Shown here: one piece after another, positions 1-8,308 of the stretch
Layout: every line of letters starts with the position of its first letter
Position numbering within the stretch: the stretch's first letter is position 1
Source of the DNA: Corynebacterium jeikeium
GTDB taxonomy: Bacteria > Actinomycetota > Actinomycetes > Mycobacteriales > Mycobacteriaceae
Direction of reading: 5' to 3'
Assembly: GCA_003955985.1 (NCBI GenBank)
Contig: CP033784.1
Coordinates: 1,860,001-1,924,000, forward strand
DNA length: 64,000 nucleotides
Made by a program: the position numbers and the translations under genes
The notes under the pieces: generated by a model
What the model saw: the letters and a program-made list of their open reading frames with translations, nothing else
Told to the model about the DNA's origin: nothing
Database searches by the model: none

Positions 1-513
1 GGTGAATGGTTTACCGACGTCGGGATTCCCGCCAAGAGCGGTGTCGCCGGCGGCTTGCTGGGAGCGCTGCCTGGACAGGCGGGGCTCGCAGCCTTTTCGC
101 CGCGATTGAACGACCACGGCAATAGCGTCCGCAGCATTGCCATCTTCCGGAAGCTCTCCGAAGATTTGGGTCTTCATCTCATGGATGCCGATGCGATTGG
201 TTCGCGTGCGCTGCGCGGTACACGCGTCAGCAATGGCCGCTCGATCATCGAGATTCAGGGCCCCGTCAACTTCACTGCGGCCGAGATTGTTCTCAACAGG
301 TTGGCGACTTCCACACCGTCGGAAAGCGAAGTTGTCTTCGACGTCAGCCGCGTTGGCATTGTCAACCCGGTGGGACGCACGTTGATTCTGGAAGCGATGC
401 GACGTCTGAGCCACGAGGGCAAGGAGATCTTGTTCTACGACCCGGAGGGCGTACTGCCGAACCCAGATATGGGAGAGGGGCTGCTGCCGGTCATCCTCCA
501 AGATGCGCCGTAA
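1..513 (+). CDS. glsA: Glutaminase with C-terminal STAS domain (3' part)
   Basis: The frame is open from the first base, so the gene starts upstream of the window; 170 codons are visible. The first third carries the conserved end of the serine-dependent beta-lactamase-fold glutaminase (L-glutamine to glutamate plus ammonia): a Gly-rich SGVAGG stretch, then LPGQAGLAAFSPRLNDHGNSV, close to the family pattern with FSPRLxxxGNSV. After residue 65 follows a roughly 95-residue STAS-like domain (IIEIQGPVNFTAAEIVL, later VVFDVSRVG), a known C-terminal fusion in some actinobacterial glutaminases that is thought to be regulatory. The protein is cytosolic. Stop TAA is at 511-513. The family call is firm; the symbol follows family naming. 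Confidence 0.85.
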   Translation, partial: GEWFTDVGIPAKSGVAGGLLGALPGQAGLAAFSPRLNDHGNSVRSIAIFRKLSEDLGLHLMDADAIGSRALRGTRVSNGRSIIEIQGPVNFTAAEIVLNRLATSTPSESEVVFDVSRVGIVNPVGRTLILEAMRRLSHEGKEILFYDPEGVLPNPDMGEGLLPVILQDAP

Positions 514-611
514 ACTACGCTAACCGAAATCCAATATGGTGACGTTCGGGTAGTCTTGAACGATCGTAACGCTCGAAAGGCAGCAGCGCGAGAACAACCG
601 GAGGGATGTAA

Positions 612-1484
612 ATGCAGGTCAGCGATGTGGCATTAGTCTTCGAGGGCGGAGGGACTCGCAATAGTTACACGGCACCTTTCGTCGAGCGGCTACTTCGCGA
701 GAGCATCGATGTCGGCTGGGTCGGTGGCGTAAGCGCCGGCGCCTCTCACGTGGTCAATTACCTTTCCCGGGATATCCAGCGCTCTATAAATAGCTTCACT
801 GACTTCATCGCACAGCCGAACAGCAGTGGCTGGCGCCCAATGTTGCGCGGGCGGGGCTATTTCGATGCCGAGTACATCTACGAAGACGCGGGACTTCCCG
901 ACGGCGCCATGCCCCTGGATTACGAGACTTTTAAGAACAATCCAACTCCCTACCGGATTTCTGCTGTCCGAGCGGATACGGGCGAGACCATCAACTGGGG
1001 GCCGGACGATATCCCAGATCTACCTACGCTGATGAAGTACACTCGCGCCAGTTCGACGATTCCGGGTGTCATGCGTATGCCCTATATTGATGGCGTTCCG
1101 TTCGTCGACGGTGCACTGGGATCATCAGGTGGCATTCCCATTAATGCCGCCGAAGCAGATGGTTTCAAGAAGTTCCTCATCGTCCTGACTCGCCCGAAAG
1201 GATTCCGTCGCACCGCCCCTAAGCGCCCACAGCTACTGCGCCAGATTTTCCGCAGTAACCCGGTGGTGGCTGAGCTGCTTATCACTAGACACGAGCGCTA
1301 CAACGCTTCTCTCGATTGGGCTGCTGAGCTTGAACGAAAAGGCCAAGCATATGTTTTCTACGCCAATAACATGAGCATCACAAAGGCGGAGCGGAGGCGG
1401 TCGAAGCTGCTGCACAACTACGAGCTCGGCCGGGCGCAAGCCGATGCCGAATGGCCAGCAATTCGAGAGTTCATGGGCTTATAA
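612..1484 (+). CDS. Patatin-like phospholipase family protein
   Basis: This 290-residue protein is a patatin-fold lipid acyl hydrolase of the YjjU type. Near the N-terminus are the oxyanion-hole motif GGGTR (residues about 12-16) and the nucleophile elbow GVSAG (about 40-44). The second half of the Ser-Asp dyad is seen as VDGALGSSGG (about 165-174); DGA replaces the more usual DGG, as in the YjjU branch. No signal peptide or membrane segment is visible, so the protein is probably cytosolic. The start is the ATG at 612, preceded by GGAGGGA at 600-606. It lies about 100 bp after the glutaminase gene. The natural substrate cannot be told from sequence. Confidence 0.85.
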   Translation: MQVSDVALVFEGGGTRNSYTAPFVERLLRESIDVGWVGGVSAGASHVVNYLSRDIQRSINSFTDFIAQPNSSGWRPMLRGRGYFDAEYIYEDAGLPDGAMPLDYETFKNNPTPYRISAVRADTGETINWGPDDIPDLPTLMKYTRASSTIPGVMRMPYIDGVPFVDGALGSSGGIPINAAEADGFKKFLIVLTRPKGFRRTAPKRPQLLRQIFRSNPVVAELLITRHERYNASLDWAAELERKGQAYVFYANNMSITKAERRRSKLLHNYELGRAQADAEWPAIREFMGL

Positions 1485-1565
1485 CTCCCGCCACCTTTAG
1501 GAAGCTTTTCGTTCATTCCTCTTTACTGTGTACGTAACCTTGTGTTAACCTTTGCGTAGCGAACA

Positions 1566-1712
1566 ACCTCGTTAGGTAAGGCTCCTATATCCACATAGGC
1601 CGCTGCCCTGCACTTTATCGAGAGTTTCGAAAGACTCTCGAAGCAAGGGTCCATCTCAAGTGGCCACCTTTAGTTACGGCATTACATTGCCAACACTCTT
1701 AGGCGGGGAGCC
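1566..1712 (+). promoter_or_regulatory. M-box (ykoK) magnesium riboswitch
   Basis: The leader contains GTTAGGTAAGGCTCCTATA at 1571-1589, GCTGCCC at 1602-1608, a hairpin CGAGAGT-TTCGAAAG-ACTCTCG at 1619-1640, then AAGGGTCCATCTC and a GGCCACCTTTAGTTACGGCA stretch from 1662. These blocks follow the order of the M-box aptamer (GUUAGGUGAGGCUCC, GCUGCCC, GGGUCAACAG, AAGGUG). M-box RNAs bind Mg2+ and turn off Mg2+ transport genes. The aptamer lies in the 295-bp gap ahead of the CBS-domain gene at 1780. I cannot define the expression platform; a CCTCCT...AGGAG pairing is possible at 1737-1753. Confidence 0.8.
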
Positions 1713-1779
1713 ATAATTTTTCAATCAACAGAAATTCCCTCCTAGCAAAGGAGCTGGGATACCTGGAAAAGGATCCACA

Positions 1780-2304
1780 ATGACACAGACACAGAACACC
1801 ATCGCCAACTTCTTCAAGCCGAAGTCTTCAATCAGCCCGTACAGCCTCCTGCCTGACACCGTAAGCATGCACATGACGGATTCTTACATTGCGCTGCCGG
1901 AGGACATCACGGTCGGTGAGGCACTGAGCACCTACGCAGCCGAATTTGCTGGTCTCGATGACGATACCTGTGTCTTCCTCGTCGACGATGAAGGCTACCT
2001 GACCAGCGATATTACGCTGAAGGAACTCCGTGAGTACGCCGACCGCGATGCCTACATGAACACCGTCGGCGCCCCGGTGAAGGTCTTTGTCAAGCCCGAG
2101 GATCCAGCTGCAATCAGGGCTCGCCAGCTTATTGACGGGCCGCTCAGCGAGCTGCCCGTCGTCCGCAGCGGCAAGCTGGTAGGTGTCCTCACCGACCGCA
2201 TCTCTGAGCGCATTCTTGGCAGGACAAAGGCAGCTAAGAAGTCAAAGAAGTCCAAGGGATTCTTCTCGCCGATTACCGCGTTTTTCGGCGCCGCCAATAA
2301 CTAG
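1780..2304 (+). CDS. CBS-domain protein under an M-box riboswitch
   Basis: This 174-residue soluble protein consists almost entirely of a tandem CBS pair. Residues about 30-90 form the first repeat (MTDSYIALPEDITVGEAL, then CVFLVDDEGYLTSDITLKEL), and residues about 95-145 the second (KPEDPAAIRARQLI, LSELPVVRSGKLVGVLT). A Lys-rich tail (KAAKKSKKSKG) follows. CBS pairs bind adenosyl ligands or Mg-nucleotides and often gate Mg2+ transporters such as MgtE and CNNM proteins. No transport domain is attached here. The M-box upstream argues for a role in Mg2+ homeostasis, which is inference. The start ATG has AAAGGA upstream (1768-1773). A strong terminator follows, so the gene is probably monocistronic. 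Confidence 0.8.
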   Translation: MTQTQNTIANFFKPKSSISPYSLLPDTVSMHMTDSYIALPEDITVGEALSTYAAEFAGLDDDTCVFLVDDEGYLTSDITLKELREYADRDAYMNTVGAPVKVFVKPEDPAAIRARQLIDGPLSELPVVRSGKLVGVLTDRISERILGRTKAAKKSKKSKGFFSPITAFFGAANN

Positions 2305-2340
2305 GGCGACTAACTTGGGTAGACGACCCGAGTAACTCAA

Positions 2341-2378
2341 TAGGCCAGCTAGCGTTTGCTAGCTGGCCTATTGTTGTT
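2341..2378 (+). terminator. Rho-independent terminator after the CBS gene
   Basis: A perfect 13-bp stem (2341-2353 with 2358-2370, arm TAGGCCAGCTAGC) with a GTTT loop is followed by TTGTTGTT. It closes the transcript of the CBS-domain gene and shows that the next gene is transcribed separately. Confidence 0.85.
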
Positions 2379-2424
2379 ACCACACTGTTCTATCCCCACA
2401 GATGAGAGCCCTCAGGAGGCAACC

Positions 2425-3597
2425 GTGATACGAGACTGGATTCGGGTAGCCCTGGGCATGTTCGCGGTTGCGTTTGGAGCCAACCTCTTCGCACCACTCC
2501 TGCCCGCGTATCGAATAACCGATGCTCTCAACCAGTCCCAGGTCACCTTTCTCTTCGCCATCTACGTCGCAGGACTCATCCCCGCGCTACTCATCTGCGG
2601 CCCACTTTCCGACCGGCTCGGCCGTCGCGCCATCATCCGGCCTGCACTCATAACCTCTGCCGTTGGCTCAGCCGTCCTACTCACCGGCATCTGGTTCCAC
2701 TTCCCATCACTTCTGGTAGGACGTCTTATCATCGGCATTTCGATGGGCATGGTAATGGCCGCCGGTGCCTCGTGGATCAAAGAAATTGCGCCCGTCGCAC
2801 CTCAAATTTCTGCCCGGCGCGCAACCGTTGCACTCTCCGCCGGATTCTCCCTCGGCCCCCTGGCTTCCGGGTTGGTCGCAGAATTCACCCCGCGCCCTGA
2901 TGTCATCCCCTATCTTGTTCATCTCGCACTGCTGCTTTTTATCGCACCAATAACATGGAACGCTTCCGGAGGACTTCCAAACGCAGCGCACAGCGACTCT
3001 CCGCAACGGTTCTTCTCCTCCGCCACGCTTAGCCCGAGGTTCCTGTGGGCAGTCGCCGCTTGGGCACCGTGGGTCTTCGGCGCTGCGTGCACATCCTTCG
3101 TCGTCCTGCCAACAATCGCCGAATCCCGCTACCCCATCGCCTTCGCCGGGCTCATCGCCTGTATCACGATGGGCACCGGCGTTTTGGTGCAACCACTGGT
3201 CACTCGCATCAGTTCCAGCAGCTTTATCCCGCCAGCTATTTTCGGTCTTGGCTTAACGACGGTCGGAATGCTGCTCAGCCTCATCGTCGTACTCACCCAG
3301 AATGTGTGGAGCGTTTTCCCCGCTGCTCTGGCCCTCGGTGCTGCGTACGGCGTAATGATGGTCTCCGGCCTCCGCGAAGTGCAAATTATCGCACCGCCAG
3401 CCGAGTTGGGTGCTGCCACCGCTATCTACTATTCGCTGACCTATGTTGGTTTCTTCGCTCCTTTTGTTATTTCTTTCGCAGCGCCGAAATTCGGGTTTGT
3501 GCCCGTTTTCGTCTTCGGTGCGATTATTGCATTGGTATCCATGTATCCCGTGGCAAAGGTTGCGCAGTCTGCGGTGAGGTCCGACGGAGCGTCGTAA
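2425..3597 (+). CDS. MFS transporter, probable drug or metabolite exporter
   Basis: This is a 390-residue, roughly 12-helix major facilitator protein of the inner membrane. The loop 2-3 signature GPLSDRLGRR is present at about residues 60-69, followed by a proline- and glycine-rich helix (SMGMVMAAGASW) and the matching pattern in the second half. I chose the GTG at 2425, which follows AGGAGG at 2414-2419 by 5 bp. An upstream start at 2356 would fall inside the terminator hairpin of the previous gene and adds a non-conserved extension. Substrate is unknown. It stands alone between two terminated units. Confidence 0.8.
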   Translation: MIRDWIRVALGMFAVAFGANLFAPLLPAYRITDALNQSQVTFLFAIYVAGLIPALLICGPLSDRLGRRAIIRPALITSAVGSAVLLTGIWFHFPSLLVGRLIIGISMGMVMAAGASWIKEIAPVAPQISARRATVALSAGFSLGPLASGLVAEFTPRPDVIPYLVHLALLLFIAPITWNASGGLPNAAHSDSPQRFFSSATLSPRFLWAVAAWAPWVFGAACTSFVVLPTIAESRYPIAFAGLIACITMGTGVLVQPLVTRISSSSFIPPAIFGLGLTTVGMLLSLIVVLTQNVWSVFPAALALGAAYGVMMVSGLREVQIIAPPAELGAATAIYYSLTYVGFFAPFVISFAAPKFGFVPVFVFGAIIALVSMYPVAKVAQSAVRSDGAS

Positions 3598-3743
3598 AGC
3601 AGACGCGACTGAAATTCTTGTTTTTGGGAAGCGTGCTGAGACGAGCTCTTGTATTCTTTCTTTCACAAAAGCTTGGCTCCGGCCCAGGGCTCCTGGGCGG
3701 GTTGCATAGGTTGTTGAAATTCAGCTCGATGGAATGAGGAATC

Positions 3744-4628
3744 ATGAAGCAGCGCAGCTCTGGAATGTGGGAGAAGTTTGCGACAACTGTAGTGGCGGGT
3801 CTGGCAAGCGCCGCGTTGCTCACAGCATGTGGCTCGGGGGAAGAAAGCAGCAATGCCGGTGGTGAGGCAGGCAAAGAATCGACCAGCAAGATGACGAAGG
3901 CAGATGGGTCAGCTCCTGCTGCAGCCGAAGATCAGCTCCTGCTCACAAATGAAGTTCAAGGGGCGGACTTCTCCGGAAACAAGATCACCGGGTTCAAAGA
4001 TGCCATGGAGATGTTTTCAGAAGATTCCATGAAGTTTGAACCGGCCGAATGCGCCACTTTCACCAACTCAACTGAGGAATTGGAGAATGCTGCCGGCGCT
4101 TACACGGACATTAAGGAAGAGAACGTCACTGTCAGCGTCTCGGTATTGAAGAATCCTGAGGCGTACCAGAAGTACGAGGACAGCCTCGAAAAGTGCTCCG
4201 ACGTGACGGCTACGATGGATGCTTCCGACATTCTGAAAGACTCCATGGAAGGTCAGGAGATTTCTCCTGAGATGCAGGACATGTTTAATGACATGGACAT
4301 GACGACCACAATGAAACTGCACCGAGAAAAGTGGGAGCCAAATCTTTCCGTCAAGCCAGCTGAGTTCACTGCACACGAGACCAGTGCGAACATCAACGCC
4401 GGTGGCACGGATACTACGGCCACCAGCTACGACATTGTCAGGATCGTCAATGGCGTAATGGTAATGGTGTCCGCCGCCCCGACTCCGGATGTACCAACTG
4501 GCAACATGGAAAACACGACGGATCCCATGCAGATTCCAGAGGCAACTCCAGAGTCTAAGGAAGCGGCAAAGAAGCGTGCGTTGGAGGTCTTCGATGCCCA
4601 GGCAAAGAAGATTATGGATGCTGCTTAG
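3744..4628 (+). CDS. Putative secreted lipoprotein, function unknown
   Basis: This 294-residue protein has a typical lipoprotein signal: a positively charged start (MKQRSSG), a hydrophobic core (TTVVAGLASAALL) and the lipobox LTAC, so the mature protein would begin at Cys29. A Ser/Gly/Glu-rich linker follows and then an acidic, Met- and Thr-rich domain. I do not recognise a named family; the shape recalls sensor-type or PknH-like extracytoplasmic domains of mycobacteria and corynebacteria, but this is weak. A GCCCAGG-GCT-CCTGGGC inverted repeat sits upstream at 3682-3698 and could be an operator. No obvious partner gene is adjacent. Confidence 0.65.
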   Translation: MKQRSSGMWEKFATTVVAGLASAALLTACGSGEESSNAGGEAGKESTSKMTKADGSAPAAAEDQLLLTNEVQGADFSGNKITGFKDAMEMFSEDSMKFEPAECATFTNSTEELENAAGAYTDIKEENVTVSVSVLKNPEAYQKYEDSLEKCSDVTATMDASDILKDSMEGQEISPEMQDMFNDMDMTTTMKLHREKWEPNLSVKPAEFTAHETSANINAGGTDTTATSYDIVRIVNGVMVMVSAAPTPDVPTGNMENTTDPMQIPEATPESKEAAKKRALEVFDAQAKKIMDAA

Positions 4629-4726
4629 TTTTTCTTCTTAGCCTACTGTTTTCTGAAACCACAGTTTTTGCGAAATAGCGGGACACAATTGCTGAGGAGC
4701 ATCAGCACACAAGTACCGGAGTCTCC

Positions 4727-5221
4727 CTAGAACTCCGTCAATTCCTGCACTTTGGGACTCCAGAACGCAGCTCGTGGCGCGTTGAGAGTTTTAAAGTGCG
4801 GGTTCGTTATTTCGTCAAGTGCGCGCACGTAGTCCGGCACAATATCCCGTGGAATTCTCAGGCCCATGGTCAGGTGCGGAATCCAGCGGGAGCCGCGGCC
4901 GTCAGGGTTGAGACGACTGATTGCGCGAGCAGCCTCTTCCAGCTCATCGCTTGTTTCTAATAACCATGCGACAGTCTGTTTACTCTTTGTGCCGAACACT
5001 ACCGTTCCTACCCTGCGAAACTCCGCAGGCATAAGCGGTGGGAGAATCTCGGCTGCTCGTTGGATTACCGCTGGGCTCATGGTCGGTGCGAAGGTGACCG
5101 TGATGTGCGGCTTCTGATTCTGCTGCGGGAATCCACGCTCTGCCAGTTGCACAAATATCTCTTTAACCTGCGCCTCTTGCTCAGGCAGAAGGTACATCAG
5201 GATGTTGTCGGGTGACACCAT
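4727..5221 (-). CDS. 2H phosphoesterase / 2'-5' RNA ligase family protein
   Basis: This 164-residue protein carries the two catalytic HxTx motifs of the LigT-like 2H superfamily: PHITVTF at residues about 43-49 and PHLTMGL at about 125-131. The family cleaves 2',3'-cyclic or related phosphodiester bonds in RNA or nucleotides. Its length matches the bacterial family (about 160-190 residues). It is cytosolic. It is convergent with the lipoprotein gene at 3744 and has its own promoter region, about 200 bp, before the next gene. The physiological substrate is not known. Confidence 0.8.
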   Translation of the reverse strand: MVSPDNILMYLLPEQEAQVKEIFVQLAERGFPQQNQKPHITVTFAPTMSPAVIQRAAEILPPLMPAEFRRVGTVVFGTKSKQTVAWLLETSDELEEAARAISRLNPDGRGSRWIPHLTMGLRIPRDIVPDYVRALDEITNPHFKTLNAPRAAFWSPKVQELTEF

Positions 5222-5426
5222 GTGACGTTTACTCCTCCCCTATTGCTGTCGGTCGACCCACTTGAAGCACTGACGAAGGGCGCATTACTAGAGCTCTTCA
5301 CCTAATACACTCAGGACCTTGCACTCCAGAGCATAGCGTAAGGATTTTCCACAATTTATAACCTACCTATAGGAATTTCTAGCCTCTTATTATTTCTCAT
5401 GGTAAAAACACTTTTTCATTGGGATA

Positions 5427-5867
5427 ATGGGGATGGGCAGGCTCCCTGAAAGCTCTCTAGACCATCTTCAAAGACAGTGCGGAGTGACGGCCAATTCTCC
5501 ACGCTGCACAAATACCGACACGGCCGGAAAGGTAAGTAAAGACACGGCACCGAAACCTAAAAAGACTACGCCCCCGAAGAATCAAAAGCTGGTGAAGAGC
5601 AAGACAAGCTTCAGTCGCGACGAGCTCGCTGATTTGCTGGAGACGCTGGCAGCTCGCATCCGCGCCGGGGAAGTGACTCTCGACCCTGGCGAGTCCGCGG
5701 TGACGACGACCATGCCGACATCGTTTAATACCACGATAGAAGTCGTCGATTCCCGAAAGCGTACCGGCATCGAGCGCGAGCTAGAGCTGGAAATTGACTG
5801 GATGGTCGACGAGGCTGGCGAGCCCATCGAAAAGCCAGGACCAGCATCTGGCTTCGCAATCTCCTAG
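5427..5867 (+). CDS. amphi-Trp domain-containing protein
   Basis: The C-terminal 90 residues match the small amphi-Trp domain: KSKTSFSRDELADLLETLAARI, GEVTLD, then a beta segment ending LELEIDWMVDE. The function of this domain is not known. The N-terminal 55 residues (Lys/Pro/Thr-rich) are poorly conserved, so the start is doubtful: ATG 5427 or 5433, or GTG at 5484, are all in frame. The final codons overlap the edge of the opposite-strand ytoQ remnant, suggesting that a deletion joined the two genes. Confidence 0.7.
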   Translation: MGMGRLPESSLDHLQRQCGVTANSPRCTNTDTAGKVSKDTAPKPKKTTPPKNQKLVKSKTSFSRDELADLLETLAARIRAGEVTLDPGESAVTTTMPTSFNTTIEVVDSRKRTGIERELELEIDWMVDEAGEPIEKPGPASGFAIS

Positions 5868-5883
5868 CAGGCTTGTTGCTGTC

Positions 5884-6069
5884 CGGTTTGTTCCGCGCAG
5901 CACAGTAACCTGCATCGAAGGCTGCGTTCCACTGCTTGTACTGGTCGCCGAAACGGACGACAACCATATCCGCCTTCTCAATCAAAGTACGGGTGCGAAT
6001 GGAGTTGACCTTCGAGGACTGGTGATCACGCCAGAATCCCGCAGGTGCCTCCCCCAGGTGGTCGCACAC
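5884..6069 (-). pseudogene. ytoQ-family gene remnant
   Basis: On the minus strand about 62 codons give a clear piece of a YtoQ-family protein: FWRDHQSSKVNSIRTRTLIE followed by KADMVVVRFGDQYKQWNAAF and DAGY, the signature of that family. The N-terminal third is replaced by an unrelated reading, and the C-terminal segment (normally continuing after GKP with LIVLHD) is lost where the sequence runs into the amphi-Trp gene. It is a degraded fragment and has no start codon of its own. The stretch from 6070 to 6451 holds no convincing gene. Confidence 0.75.
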
Positions 6070-6451
6070 GGGCCGAGTGTTTCTCGGGTTGTAACGCCGT
6101 CTATGCATGCTTCGAGTTAATGGGCTCAGGCTTTTGACAGCAGTGACATCGGCCCAGCGGCCAGGGTGATACTGTCCAATCTGTCGCACAATGAACTCCT
6201 GCACGCCGAGGAGCGCCCGTCGCCGAAACAACTCACTACCGCTCGCCATTTCCGCAGGTCACAGCGAACAGATTTGAGTCGTTTTGGTCGATTTTGCGTC
6301 CTTTGGCCGTCATTTACCGCTGCGGCACTGGCCGACAAGCGAGCCGTCGTCAAGCAACACCCAATTACACCCGTCAGGCACCCACGCCTCCCCACATCGC
6401 ATGAGGTGACGCTAACCTAATTCAGGAAAATTCGCGACGAAGGGAACGCGC

Positions 6452-6694
6452 ATGGCCAAGGGCAAGAAAGGCGACAAGGGCAAGAAGAAGGACGCCGCCA
6501 AAGCCGCGAAAAAGCTCGCCGGCAAGGACCCCTTCAAACTGGCTGCGATGACACCGAAGAAGAAGTGCTGCAAATCCGGCATCCGCTGCCTGCGCTGCCC
6601 CGTGGTGCTACACAAGCTCAATCGCGAGATCAAAAACGGCGAAGTCGACCATGCCGCCCTGCTGCTCGTCACTGCGAAAGCCCGGATCCGGTAG
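6452..6694 (+). CDS. Small Lys-rich protein with Cys cluster
   Basis: This 80-residue basic protein has a Lys/Gly-rich first half (KGKKGDKGKKKDAAKAAKK) and a compact Cys motif, KKKCCKSGIRCLRCPVVLHK, with four cysteines that could bind a metal or an iron-sulphur cluster. The AAGGGAACGCGC upstream provides a plausible ribosome site. I recognise this as a conserved small actinobacterial protein without an assigned function. It ends 26 bp before the left edge of the IS110 element. Confidence 0.6.
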   Translation: MAKGKKGDKGKKKDAAKAAKKLAGKDPFKLAAMTPKKKCCKSGIRCLRCPVVLHKLNREIKNGEVDHAALLLVTAKARIR

Positions 6695-6734
6695 CCGGCC
6701 CTCGCCCGTTACCTTGTGAGTGTCCCCGATAATG

Positions 6735-6945
6735 GGGATAGTCGCTGGTCCCGGTATGGCTTACCTGCCCTGTAGTTTCCATAATCCGGGGGGGTGTTGC
6801 CGCCGGGTGCCAGGACTTTCGATGACAGCTGATAGGGACACGGCCAGTTTTAAACTAGGTCTCTTTGTAACGTGGGTGCTTGCAACGAAGGTCATGACAC
6901 CAGCGACTGGAACAACGCCATACCCATCTCGTTTTCTAGGAGCTC
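6735..6945 (+). ncRNA. Candidate IS110 bridge RNA
   Basis: IS110 recombinases use a bridge RNA transcribed from the non-coding end ahead of the transposase. This element has such a 5' region of about 210 nt. Within it ATAGGGACAC (6832-6841) is identical to ATAGGGACAC at the right end (8270-8279). That is what is expected if the first copy is the left-donor guide, which has the same sequence as the right-end donor strand. CCATAATCCGGGG (6779-6791) is a near complement of the left end CCCCGATAATGG, with mismatches, so the right-donor guide is less clear. Structure was not modelled. Confidence 0.5.
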
Positions 6946-6948
6946 ATC

Positions 6949-8160
6949 ATGTCTCCGGAGCATTCCATCGACATATTCCTTGGGTTAGACGTCGGCAAAT
7001 CTGAACACCACGCCTGCGCCTTAGACCGTGATGGCAACAAGGTCTTCGACAAACCGTTGCCTCAACTCGAATCCGAACTAGCAGGCGTTTTTCACCAGCT
7101 TCAGAAGCTTGGCACCGTGCTCGTGATCGTCGACCAACCCAACACCATCGGCGCACTACCGATTGCTGTAGCCCGGGACTGCGGTTGCGAAGTCGGATAC
7201 CTGCCAGGTCTTGCGATGCGCAAAGCTGCAGATCTCTATCCGGGACGTGCAAAAACAGACAAACGCGACGCATTCATCATCGCCGACACCGCCCGCACAA
7301 TGCCCCACACGCTACGTGCCGTCGACCGCAATGATGAGGTACTCTCCGCCCTAAAGATGCTGTCCGGCTTCGATGATGACATCGCCCGCGATTGCACTCG
7401 CACTGTCAATCGGCTTCGCAGTGTCCTCACCCAGATCTACCCCAGCCTGGAACGAGTTTTTGCTGGTAGCACCCTGACTCGCACGCCGATCCTGGAATTA
7501 TTGATCCATTACAAGGGACCGCAGGGGCTAAAAAGAGCCGGATACCAACGAGTGTTGAACTGGATGATCAAGCGCACACGTAAAGACCCCACCCCGCTGG
7601 TAGACGACATTTTTACAGCGCTGAAAGCTCAAACAGTCACCGTGCCTGGAAGCGATGCCGCCGAGTTAGTAATTCCTCAACTGGCTGCAAACATCCAGGC
7701 CCTCAAAGAGCAACGAAACACCATTGCTGAGCAGGTTGAAGAGATGCTCGCTGATTTCCCTCTTTGTGAGGTCTTGATGAGTATGCCCGGAGTCGGCATC
7801 AAGACCGCAGCGCAGATCCTTCTTGCGATCGGTGATGGCTCCGACTTCGCTAGTGCTGGCCACTTAGCTGCTTATGCTGGAATAGCACCCGTGACTAGAC
7901 GATCCGGTTCGTCGATCAGAGGTGAATTCCCGGCACGGTCAGGCAATAAACGACTGAAAAACGCCTTGTTCTACTCCGCATTCGCAGTTATCCGCAGCCA
8001 CGAACCGTCACGGCGGTATTACGACCGCAAACGCGCTGAAGGAAAACGCCACAACGCAGCAGTCATCTGCCTGGCACGACGCCGATGCAATGTCATCTAC
8101 GCGATGCTGAAAAACAAGGAGTTCTTCCGCGAAATCCCGCCACGCCCCGTCGCCGCATAA
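6949..8160 (+). CDS. IS110-family transposase (DEDD recombinase)
   Basis: This 403-residue recombinase has the N-terminal RuvC-like DEDD domain (IDIFLGLDVGKSEHHACALD at residues about 7-26, with its first catalytic Asp; LVIVDQP; KTDKRDAF) and the C-terminal Tnp_20 domain (MSMPGVGIKTAAQILLAIGD at about 280-299, followed by the Ser-containing SGSSIRGEFPARSGNKRL region). Length is normal for the family and there is no frameshift, so the enzyme looks intact. The ATG is preceded by AGGAGC. It should act with the RNA from its own 5' end to insert the element at specific targets. Confidence 0.9.
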   Translation: MSPEHSIDIFLGLDVGKSEHHACALDRDGNKVFDKPLPQLESELAGVFHQLQKLGTVLVIVDQPNTIGALPIAVARDCGCEVGYLPGLAMRKAADLYPGRAKTDKRDAFIIADTARTMPHTLRAVDRNDEVLSALKMLSGFDDDIARDCTRTVNRLRSVLTQIYPSLERVFAGSTLTRTPILELLIHYKGPQGLKRAGYQRVLNWMIKRTRKDPTPLVDDIFTALKAQTVTVPGSDAAELVIPQLAANIQALKEQRNTIAEQVEEMLADFPLCEVLMSMPGVGIKTAAQILLAIGDGSDFASAGHLAAYAGIAPVTRRSGSSIRGEFPARSGNKRLKNALFYSAFAVIRSHEPSRRYYDRKRAEGKRHNAAVICLARRRCNVIYAMLKNKEFFREIPPRPVAA

Positions 8161-8308
8161 AGCCCCAAAGACGAAGCCGACCAGCACACGCTGGCCGGCT
8201 CCTAGGCACGCCTAAGAAACTACTCCCAAGACTGTGCTCGTCAACATCGGTCTGGCACTTGACAAAAACATAGGGACACCCCCCCCAGCCCGCCGTCAGG
8301 CCCGACCC

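Larger units (their letters stand above)
6721..8286 (+). mobile_element. IS110-family insertion sequence
   Basis: The element consists of a long 5' non-coding end (about 228 bp), one DEDD transposase gene (6949-8160) and a short 3' end (about 120 bp). I set the ends from the sequence: the left end near TGTCCCCGATAATGGGGATA (6721-6740) and the right end near CATAGGGACACC followed by a run of eight C. There are no long terminal repeats, as usual for IS110. Joining the right end (TTGACA at 8259-8264) to the left end (GATAAT at 6728-6733) would create a sigma-70-like promoter with a 17-18 bp spacer, the arrangement known for circular IS110-family intermediates. Exact ends are uncertain by several bases. 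Confidence 0.7.

Noticed and set aside
2356..2424. Upstream start for the MFS gene
   Set aside because: It lies within the terminator hairpin; GTG 2425 has a perfect AGGAGG.
5725..6249. Intact 174-residue gene on the minus strand
   Set aside because: Only about 62 residues match YtoQ; the rest is unrelated sequence or overlaps the amphi-Trp gene, so it is called a remnant.
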